Assembly (NCBI GenBank): GCA_020442545.1
Contig: JAGRJX010000205.1
Coordinates: 1 to 17,261 of the forward strand
Reading direction: 5' to 3'
Length of the DNA: 17,261 bases
Source: Lysobacterales bacterium
GTDB lineage: Bacteria > Pseudomonadota > Gammaproteobacteria > Xanthomonadales > Xanthomonadaceae
Made by a program: the position numbers and the translations under genes. Below are positions 7,557 through 14,263 of the stretch, in pieces; the first letter of the stretch is position 1, and each line of letters begins with the position of its first letter. A model generated the notes under the pieces. That model was not told the DNA's origin. It worked only from the letters and a program-made list of their open reading frames with translations, and did no database searches.

Positions 7557-8730
7557 GCGACGCGATGCGCCGCCGCGCATCGCGCTGGTAGCCGGCGAGG
7601 CATCCGGTGACGGTCTTGGCAGTGGCCTGATCGCAGCGCTGCGCAAGCGCTTCCCCGAAGCTGAGTTTGCCGGCATCGGTGGTGCGTCCATGCGCGACGC
7701 CGGCATGAACTGCTGGCACGATTGCAGCGAACTGGCCGTGATGGGTCTGACCGAAGTGCTGCGCCACCTGCCGCGACTGTTGCGACTGCGTCGCGCGCTG
7801 ATTGGGCGGCTGCTGGCGTGGCAACCGGATGTCTTCATCGGCATCGACGCGCCGGACTTCAACCTCGGCCTTGAACGACGCCTGAAGTCAGCCGGTGTCC
7901 CAACCGTCCACTACGTCAGCCCGTCGGTCTGGGCCTGGCGCGAAAAGCGGGCAGCGAAGATCGGCCAGAGCGCGGATCGTGTGCTCTGCCTGTTCCCGAT
8001 CGAGCCACCGATCTACGCCATGCATGGTGTGGACGCACGCTTTGTCGGTCATCCGATGGCGGACCGTTTTCCGGTGCAGCCGGATCGTGACGCCGTGCGT
8101 TCGGCGCTGGGCGTCAGCGGGTCGCCATTGCTGGCCGTGCTTCCCGGAAGCCGCCTTGGCGAACTGCGGCGCCTGCTGCCACGCTTTCTGGACGCCGCGA
8201 CGCGGCTTCGCGATGCCCTTCCCGGCCTGCGTCTGCTGATTCCCGCCGCAAACCTGAAGTGTCGGGAGCTGATTGATGCCGCGTTGTTCGATCACGCGCA
8301 GGATGACATCACGGAAGTCTTCGACGGCCGCGCCAGCGAGATTCTGATGGCCGCTGACGCCACGTTGCTGGCTTCCGGCACGGCCGCGCTGGAAGCCTTG
8401 CTGGCCAAACAGCCGATGGTGGTCGGCTACCGAATTTCCGGCCTGACCTACGCCATCGTCCGCGCCTTCGGCATGATGCGTGTCGAGCGCTTCAGCCTGC
8501 CCAACGCACTGGCCGGCCACGAGCTGGTCGCGGAACGCATGCAGGCCAACTGCACCGGCGAAAACCTGGCAACCGCGCTGCTGCCGCTGCTTTCCGATCC
8601 CACTGGCGCGCTGGACAGCGTCCTTCCGGAATACCAGCGCATCCACACCGAGCTGCGCCGCGACGCCAGCGCCAATGCGGCGGACGCCGTGGCCGAGTTG
8701 CTGCACGCACGTGGAAAGGTTGTCGCTTGA
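7519..8730 (+). CDS. lpxB: lipid-A-disaccharide synthase LpxB
   Basis: 403 residues, slightly longer than E. coli LpxB (382). This GT19 glycosyltransferase joins lipid X to UDP-diacylglucosamine to give the lipid A disaccharide at the inner membrane. Recognisable blocks are IALVAGEASGD (residues 21-31), GIDAPDFN with the catalytic Asp region (E. coli Asp98), VHYVSPSVWAWR, LPGSRLGEL and the C-terminal SGTAALEALL donor-site motif. The ATG at 7519 is the only ordinary start in frame; it lies in the centre of the repeat element. Residues 4-13 (ESPITNHQSP) are translated from the right repeat arm, giving an N-terminal extension of about a dozen residues relative to E. coli. The ribosome site is weak. 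The TGA overlaps the rnhB TTG. Confidence 0.96.
   Translation: MSPESPITNHQSPRRDAPPRIALVAGEASGDGLGSGLIAALRKRFPEAEFAGIGGASMRDAGMNCWHDCSELAVMGLTEVLRHLPRLLRLRRALIGRLLAWQPDVFIGIDAPDFNLGLERRLKSAGVPTVHYVSPSVWAWREKRAAKIGQSADRVLCLFPIEPPIYAMHGVDARFVGHPMADRFPVQPDRDAVRSALGVSGSPLLAVLPGSRLGELRRLLPRFLDAATRLRDALPGLRLLIPAANLKCRELIDAALFDHAQDDITEVFDGRASEILMAADATLLASGTAALEALLAKQPMVVGYRISGLTYAIVRAFGMMRVERFSLPNALAGHELVAERMQANCTGENLATALLPLLSDPTGALDSVLPEYQRIHTELRRDASANAADAVAELLHARGKVVA
8713..8719 (+). promoter_or_regulatory. Ribosome binding site of rnhB
   Basis: GGAAAGG, inside the end of lpxB, is seven bases before the TTG at 8727 and supports that unusual start codon. Confidence 0.5.
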
Positions 8731-9323
8731 GCACGCTGATCGCCGGCGTCGACGAAGCCGGTCGCGGCCCACTGGCCGGCCCGGTGGCTGTCGCTGCCGT
8801 GATACTTGATCCCGCGAATCCGGTTGATGGTCTGGACGACTCCAAACGACTCAGTGAAGCACGCCGGGAACGGTTGTTCCCGCTGATCCTGCAACGGGCA
8901 CTTGCCTGGCACATCGAACTGGTGATGCCAGAAGAGATTGATCGCCTCAACATCCTGGAGGCCACGCTGGCCGGCATGCGGCGATCCCTGCAGGCGCTAT
9001 CGCCAGCCGCCACGGAAGCACTGATCGACGGCAACCGATTGCCTGGCGATCTGCCGTGCCCGGCACGCACGATTGTCGGTGGCGACGGCATCGAGCCGGC
9101 CATTGGTGCCGCCTCGATCCTCGCCAAGGTCAGCCGCGACCGCTACATGCGCGTACTGCACCTCCGGCACCCGCAGTACGGCTTTGACGCGCACAAGGGC
9201 TATCCGACACCGTTCCACCTCGACGCCCTGCAGCAACACGGCCCCTGCCCCGAGCACCGCCGCAGTTTTGCCCCGGTGCGCCGGCACCTGCAGGCAGACC
9301 TGCTGTCCCCCGGAGCACCTTGA
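8727..9323 (+). CDS. rnhB: ribonuclease HII
   Basis: 198 residues, equal to E. coli RNase HII. It removes ribonucleotides and RNA primers from RNA-DNA hybrids in the cytoplasm. The four acidic catalytic residues are Asp9 and Glu10 (GVDEAGRGPLAGP), Asp101 (ALIDGNR) and Asp120 (VGGD). SILAKVSRD and the GYPTPFH motif near the C-terminus are also family signatures. The start is TTG 8727, overlapping the lpxB stop (TTGA); no ATG or GTG exists before the GVDE motif. It closes the envelope operon: dnaE, its usual downstream neighbour, is not here, and the next gene is on the opposite strand. Confidence 0.96.
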   Translation: MSTLIAGVDEAGRGPLAGPVAVAAVILDPANPVDGLDDSKRLSEARRERLFPLILQRALAWHIELVMPEEIDRLNILEATLAGMRRSLQALSPAATEALIDGNRLPGDLPCPARTIVGGDGIEPAIGAASILAKVSRDRYMRVLHLRHPQYGFDAHKGYPTPFHLDALQQHGPCPEHRRSFAPVRRHLQADLLSPGAP

Positions 9324-9354
9324 CCCGGGAACCTGCGCGGCAGAGGCCATTGCG

Positions 9355-9392
9355 GCGGGCATGCGCACCGCACAGCCGCGATGGCAGCCCGC
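9355..9392. terminator. Possible stem-loop between convergent rnhB and MFS gene
   Basis: GCGGGC (9355-9360) pairs with GCCCGC (9387-9392); with one bulged A the stem extends by TGC/GCA to nine pairs. It lies in the 91-base convergent gap, where a bidirectional terminator would be expected. There is no T-run after it on either strand, so a standard intrinsic terminator is not supported. Confidence 0.22.
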
Positions 9393-9414
9393 TTGAGTGC
9401 TGCAGCGAAGGCTC

Positions 9415-10668
9415 CTAAACCCTCTCAGCCGGACCCGGAAGCACCGTATCCGCCTCGGCGGGCAGAGACTCTTCCCGACGGCCCAGCAGGTACACGCGCC
9501 AGAGCAACCATGCCGACAGACTGAACGCCGCGGCGGTCATGGCCAGGGAAAGCAGCGCGTGCTGAACCAGCGGCGCAATGATGCCGGCAATCAGCGCATT
9601 GAAGCCAAGGCCGATGAAGGCCTGCATCGAACTCGCCGCGCCGCGCTGGCGCGGGTACATGTCGAGCATGGCCAGGGTGAGCAGCGGAAACACCAGCGCC
9701 ACACCAACGGCGTTCAGCATCACCGGCAAGACAGCCCATGGCGCGGAGGCGCGCACCACCAGAAGAGCATAGACGAGATTTCCACAGGCACCCGCCGCGC
9801 ATAGTCCAAACCCGAGACTGACCGTGCGCCGACCGCTCAGGCGTCCGGCGAGGCGCCCGTTGAGGAAGGAACCAAACACGATGCCGGCGATGGTCGGCAC
9901 GAAGAACCAGGCGAACTGCTGCTCGTTGAGCTTGAGGATATCCAGCACGAAGGCGGGCGCCGAGCTGATGTACAGGAAGATCGCGCCGAAGTTGAAGCCG
10001 CCGCAGACGCACAGCAGCACGAAGCGCCGATTGGAAAGGATGGCCGCATAGTTGCGCACCAGGCTCCCCGCCTGCAGCGGATAGCGTCGCGCCGGTGGCT
10101 GCGTTTCCGGCAGACCACGGGCAGTCACGGCGATCAGCAGCAGCGAGAAGCCGACCAGGAACCAGAAAATGCCGTGCCACCCTGCCCACGGCAGAATCCA
10201 GCCGCCAATCACCGGTGCCAGCGCGGGGGCGATGCCGAAGATCATGGTTACGTGACTCATCAGGCGCTGCGCGTCGTCGCCCTCGTACAGGTCGCGGATG
10301 ATCGCCCTGCCTACCACCATGCCTACCCCCGCCGAGGCGCCCTGCACACCTCGCCAGAGCAGCAGCATGGAGAAACTCTCCGCGAAGGCAGCAGCCGCTG
10401 ATGCCAACCCGAACACGGCAAGCCCGCCGAGAATCACCGGGCGCCGACCCAGCGCATCCGACAGGGGGCCCTGGAAGATGCTGCCGAACGCATACACCAG
10501 CAGATAGACGCTGATGGTCTGTTGCATGGCCACGCTACCGACCGAAAGATCCTCGGCAATCGCCGGGAATGCCGGAAAGATCGTGTCGATGGCGAAGGGA
10601 CCGATCATCGCCAGCGAGCCCAGGATCAGCGGGATCAGCAGGCGCGGGTGGCGGTTGGGCGTGTTCAT
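9415..10668 (-). CDS. MFS multidrug efflux transporter, Bcr/CflA-like
   Basis: 417 residues with about twelve hydrophobic segments, an inner-membrane proton-driven exporter of the drug:H+ antiporter-1 type. MFS motif A is GPLSDALGRRP at residues 67-77, between helices 2 and 3. Helix 1 has an acidic residue, Asp28, followed by TIFPAFPAI, which resembles the D-x-Y-L-P-A-x-P stretch of Bcr/CflA proteins. FGIAPALAPVIGGWI fits the helix-5 antiporter motif (motif C-like). The chosen start is ATG 10668, which begins just before helix 1; the frame stays open upstream to 10965 but that part has no family character and overlaps the divergent gene. The ribosome site is weak. Substrate cannot be read from sequence. 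It is convergent with rnhB and divergent from the beta-helix gene with a 130-base shared upstream region. Confidence 0.9.
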   Translation of the reverse strand: MNTPNRHPRLLIPLILGSLAMIGPFAIDTIFPAFPAIAEDLSVGSVAMQQTISVYLLVYAFGSIFQGPLSDALGRRPVILGGLAVFGLASAAAAFAESFSMLLLWRGVQGASAGVGMVVGRAIIRDLYEGDDAQRLMSHVTMIFGIAPALAPVIGGWILPWAGWHGIFWFLVGFSLLLIAVTARGLPETQPPARRYPLQAGSLVRNYAAILSNRRFVLLCVCGGFNFGAIFLYISSAPAFVLDILKLNEQQFAWFFVPTIAGIVFGSFLNGRLAGRLSGRRTVSLGFGLCAAGACGNLVYALLVVRASAPWAVLPVMLNAVGVALVFPLLTLAMLDMYPRQRGAASSMQAFIGLGFNALIAGIIAPLVQHALLSLAMTAAAFSLSAWLLWRVYLLGRREESLPAEADTVLPGPAERV

Positions 10669-10707
10669 GCCCGGCAAGGTTAACCGATGCCTGCAAGACT
10701 CGAATAT

Positions 10708-10737
10708 GCCCTCAAGAGGGCGTGCCAGTGCATGGCA
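10708..10737. promoter_or_regulatory. Two adjacent dyads in a divergent intergenic region
   Basis: The 130-base region between the MFS start and the beta-helix start contains GCCCTC-AA-GAGGGC (10708-10721) and, directly after it, TGCCA-GTGCA-TGGCA (10723-10737). Adjacent dyads in a divergent region are typical of operator sites for a dimeric regulator, but no regulator gene is next to them and no clear -35/-10 pair was found. Confidence 0.35.
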
Positions 10738-10798
10738 TGTGTTCGGTTGGCCGCTAGCCGGCATTTGCATGGATGACACGCCACTAACGGAGACCGCC

Positions 10799-11920
10799 AT
10801 GTCCATTCCGAATCGATGCCTGGCCCTGCTCGCAGGTGCACTGGTATTCAGCCAGCCTGCCTTTCCCGCAACGTTCTGTGCGACCAGCACCTCGGAATTG
10901 CAGAACGCGCTTTCTACGGCTGCGGTGAACGGTGAAGCCGACATCGTGCGGATTGCCACGGGCACCTATCCAGCACCCGCCGGCGGTTCCTTCCTGTTCG
11001 ATCCACTGGCCCCAGTCAACGGCGACGAGGAAGACCTGACCCTTTCGGGTGGCTGGACGCCGTTCTTCGATAATCCCTGCGGACAACGCAGCAATGCGTT
11101 CAGTCCCTTCGACACCCTGCTCGACGGCGAGAACCGCGAACGGGTGCTGCGCATCGTGCCCGAAGGAGCGCCGGATATCGTGATCGAAGGCATTACCTTC
11201 ATTAGCGGCAACCCGTCAGAGAGCGGCACCCGGCGCGGCGGCGGACTTGAGCTGCGCGACTTTGCCTTCACCGGCACGCTGCGCATCGAACGCAGCGCTT
11301 TCCTGTTCAACACCGCCAACTATGGTTCGGCAATCTCGGCGAACGGCGATATTGTTCGGCTGAGAAACAACTTGATCGCGGGCAATGATGCCGAAAACAG
11401 CAACGCCGTCGAAGTCGCCGGCCGCGAGGGCGACACCGGTGTCTACCTGACGGCGAACACGATCATCAACAACGTCGTGCAATCGACCGCACAGAACGCC
11501 AGGGGTGGTGTCTATGTCTTTCTGTGGGAAGACACCCGGGCACTGCTGGTCAACAACGTGATCCACGGCAACGAGGTGCGCGACCTAGCCCTGGCTGGCA
11601 TCGGGGTCGTAACCATGCGTAACAACCTGGTCGATGTGCAACAAGGTTCCGCCGATTCGGTCACTGGCCAGGTCAGCGGTGATCCGATGTTCATCGGCGG
11701 CTTCCTCAACCTCATCGACTTTACGCCGGACATCGGCTCACCGCTGATCGATGCCGGAATCCGTCCACCAACGCTCATCCCCTTTCCGCCGCCGTTCGAT
11801 TCGTTGTGGAGTCTGCCCGATTACGATCTGCTGGGCCGTCCGCGCATCCAGGGAATGACGGCCGATGTTGGTGCCTACGAGGCGACGCCGCATGTCGTGT
11901 TCGATGACGGTTTCGAATAG
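10799..11920 (+). CDS. exported right-handed beta-helix protein, choice-of-anchor-Q-like, DGFE tail
   Basis: 373 residues. A signal peptide (MSIPNRC, hydrophobic core, cleavage near AFPA at 21-24) predicts export. The middle (about 120-280) shows repeated short strand units with Asn ladders, such as VRLRNNLIAGND, LTANTIINN, LLVNNVIHGNE and VTMRNNLVD, as in parallel beta-helix proteins. The end has SGDPMFIGG, DIGSPLIDAG, DLLGRPRIQG and DVGAYE, the pattern of choice-of-anchor Q domains. The last residues are VFDDGFE, nearly the same as the end of the propeller-like protein at 14264-16048. GGAG at 10789-10792 sits six bases before ATG 10799; the longer upstream frame lacks a signal peptide at its start. 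Role unknown: a surface or secreted adhesin or carbohydrate-acting protein is possible, but no catalytic motif is seen. It converges on the kinase gene with 25 bases between stops. Confidence 0.85.
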   Translation: MSIPNRCLALLAGALVFSQPAFPATFCATSTSELQNALSTAAVNGEADIVRIATGTYPAPAGGSFLFDPLAPVNGDEEDLTLSGGWTPFFDNPCGQRSNAFSPFDTLLDGENRERVLRIVPEGAPDIVIEGITFISGNPSESGTRRGGGLELRDFAFTGTLRIERSAFLFNTANYGSAISANGDIVRLRNNLIAGNDAENSNAVEVAGREGDTGVYLTANTIINNVVQSTAQNARGGVYVFLWEDTRALLVNNVIHGNEVRDLALAGIGVVTMRNNLVDVQQGSADSVTGQVSGDPMFIGGFLNLIDFTPDIGSPLIDAGIRPPTLIPFPPPFDSLWSLPDYDLLGRPRIQGMTADVGAYEATPHVVFDDGFE

Positions 11921-11945
11921 GCCTCGCGCAGCGGTACGGCAGCGG

Positions 11946-14252
11946 TCAACGACCGGGATCGAGCTGATCAGCCCAGGCATTCATGCGCGCCACCTGGTGC
12001 AGGCCACCGTAACCGGCATCTCGCATCGCTGTGATTGATGCCCGGATGCGCGTCGCAGCCGTCGGGTCCTTCTCGGCGACGCCAGCCGTATCGTGACGTC
12101 GCGCTTCGACCCAGACATCGGCGGCATCGACATAGGGAAGCAACGGCGCATCGCCCGGGCGCAGCTTCTCGCGCAGCACATCGAGTGCCGAACGGGCTTC
12201 TTCGTAATGACCGAGATCGATCAGGATATCGATGCCGTTGAGCCGCAGCGCAGTGTTGAGCTGTTCCTGCGTACCCGGATCGGTCGTGACCTTGCGGTAA
12301 CGTGCCCAGGCGCGCTCCGGGTCACCGTTCACGCGCATCGTTTCGGCGCGAAAGATCGCCAGCCGGCGAACCGCTGCATGCTGCGGATCAAGCACGCGGT
12401 GGTACAGGGCTTCGGCGAGGTCGACCAACGCCGCAGACTCCTCCTGTCGCCCCAGGCGCAGCAGGGAAACCGCATGGCCATGCATGACATAGGCCATGCG
12501 CGATGACTCCCCGGCACCCGCGTCATGCAGGCGGTCTGCAGCACGCCGGAAATTCTGCTCGGCGGACGCATAGTCGCCACATTGCGCCTGAGCGTTGGCC
12601 AGGTTGTATTCGTCGACCGCGAGTTCGGAGGCACTGGCACCCAGCAGTGCGGTTCGATCCGCCAGATTCGAGCGGTGCGCCTCGACCGCACCGAGCCAGT
12701 CACCCTCCTCGGTCAGCAGGTTGCCCAGCAGACTGCGTGTGCGGATCAGGCCGAGGCGGCGGTCGCGGCTGGTTGCCGGCAGTTGCTCATACAGGCGGAT
12801 GGCTTTGGTAGCGGCATCGCGGGCACTGGCGACCTGGATCGAACCGTTATTGGCCAGAACGCGCGACGCCCTGGCCCGCATTCCGGCGATCACGTTGTAG
12901 GTGTTGGCGAGATGCAGACTGCTCACGTCCGGCAGTCCGCCCAGCACGGTGAGTCCGGCCTCGGCCAGTTCGAGCCCCTCCTCGAGATGGCCAAGATCAG
13001 CCAGTCCGGCACCAACCACCACGCGCATATCGGCCAGCGCTTCCGGATAGTCTTGCAGACGCACCGGCGCCTGCTCGGCGAGGAAGTCGAGCATCTCGCG
13101 CAGCGATGCCGGGCCACTCTGCCGGGTCGGTGCCGCGTTCTGGATACCAGCTACCAGCAAGCCTTTGATGCGGTCACTGCGCTCACGCGCCTCGCGCACG
13201 CGATGCAGCGCGAACAGACTGGCCAGCAGTCCGATCAACAGGCTGGCGAAGACCAGCCCAACACCCAGTCGACGACGCCGACGTGCCGGCGCGCTGACGA
13301 TCCGCTGCAGTCGCCGCGATACCTCGTCGGTGCGCGGACGGCATGCGGGATCGGCGTGCGTCAGTTCCTCGATCAGCCTCGCGAAAGAATGCCCGACGCG
13401 GCTGCGCAGCTGCTTTGGCTCGGCCGAAGGCTCGACATCACGCGGCAACGCCGCGCGGTACAGCAGCGCGCCCAGCGAATACAGATCGCTGCGCGCGTCA
13501 CCGCGATCGCCGGCCAGCAGCTCCGGCGCCATGCTGTCGACCGACCCCTGCCGCGGTCGATCACCCGGCGCATGCGCGGCGCCGAAGTCCATCAACACCG
13601 CATGCCCGGCATCGAACATCACGTTGGCGGCCTTCAGGTCGCCGTGCACCAGGCCGGCACGATGGATGGCACGCACCGCTTCCAGCAGTTGCCGCGCCAG
13701 CGCCAGCAACTCGGTGCGTGACAGTGGCCCGTGCGAAAGCCGTTGCTCCAGGCTTTCACCCTCGATCAGGTCCGACCACAGCCCGGCGCGTCCATCGTGG
13801 ATGCCGGCGCCATGCACGGCCAGCACGTTCGGATGGCGTACCCGCGCCAGCCGTCGCGCCTCGCCGATGTAGGCGCGGGTCGCCATCGGCTGCTCACGAT
13901 CCTCGCGGCGCAGTTTCAGCGCCACGTCGCGCTCCAGCAGCGGATCAAAGGCGCGGTACACCGTCCCGAACCCGCCGCAACCCAGGGACTCCACGATACG
14001 CAGGTGGCCCCATTCGGCGGGCACCACAGCCTGACCATCTCCCGCACCGGCCGGGGAAGCGGCTTCCGCTTCATCCAGGCGCTGGAAGGCCGAACGCAGC
14101 GCCGCCAGCTTCGACAGGTTGCCCAGAACACGGCCTGATTCGCCGGGGACAGCCGGCGAAATCTCGACCGCCACGCCGTCCGCAATCCGTTCCGCAGCCT
14201 CGCTCAGCTGGTGATCGTTGGCATCCGGTGTTGCGGGTGGATCGCGACCCAT
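11946..14252 (-). CDS. transmembrane Ser/Thr protein kinase with periplasmic TPR-like region
   Basis: 768 residues. An N-terminal extension (1-82) of unknown function precedes a Hanks-type kinase domain (about 83-320): glycine loop GCGGFG at 91-96, Lys113, helix-C Glu131, catalytic HGDLKAAN at 203-210, DFG at 222-224 and APE at 242-244. The catalytic loop has HGD in place of HRD, so it is a non-RD kinase. RRRRR at 324-328 followed by a hydrophobic helix (329-349) places the kinase in the cytoplasm and residues 351-768 in the periplasm. That part is all-helical, Ala/Leu-rich, with paired-helix units such as LANAQAQCGDYASAEQNFRRA, consistent with TPR repeats for ligand or protein sensing. AAGGAG lies just before the start (GGAG ends three bases from the ATG). 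The gene begins 11 bases after the propeller-like gene and is very probably co-transcribed with it and the upstream ECF sigma gene, which is the likely substrate. Confidence 0.92.
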   Translation of the reverse strand: MGRDPPATPDANDHQLSEAAERIADGVAVEISPAVPGESGRVLGNLSKLAALRSAFQRLDEAEAASPAGAGDGQAVVPAEWGHLRIVESLGCGGFGTVYRAFDPLLERDVALKLRREDREQPMATRAYIGEARRLARVRHPNVLAVHGAGIHDGRAGLWSDLIEGESLEQRLSHGPLSRTELLALARQLLEAVRAIHRAGLVHGDLKAANVMFDAGHAVLMDFGAAHAPGDRPRQGSVDSMAPELLAGDRGDARSDLYSLGALLYRAALPRDVEPSAEPKQLRSRVGHSFARLIEELTHADPACRPRTDEVSRRLQRIVSAPARRRRRLGVGLVFASLLIGLLASLFALHRVREARERSDRIKGLLVAGIQNAAPTRQSGPASLREMLDFLAEQAPVRLQDYPEALADMRVVVGAGLADLGHLEEGLELAEAGLTVLGGLPDVSSLHLANTYNVIAGMRARASRVLANNGSIQVASARDAATKAIRLYEQLPATSRDRRLGLIRTRSLLGNLLTEEGDWLGAVEAHRSNLADRTALLGASASELAVDEYNLANAQAQCGDYASAEQNFRRAADRLHDAGAGESSRMAYVMHGHAVSLLRLGRQEESAALVDLAEALYHRVLDPQHAAVRRLAIFRAETMRVNGDPERAWARYRKVTTDPGTQEQLNTALRLNGIDILIDLGHYEEARSALDVLREKLRPGDAPLLPYVDAADVWVEARRHDTAGVAEKDPTAATRIRASITAMRDAGYGGLHQVARMNAWADQLDPGR

Positions 14253-14263
14253 GGTCTCCTTCC

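Noticed and set aside
12525..13721. 398-codon + strand frame inside the kinase gene
   Set aside because: Same reason: Gln/Arg-rich shadow of the TPR-coding part, with no ribosome site or family motif.
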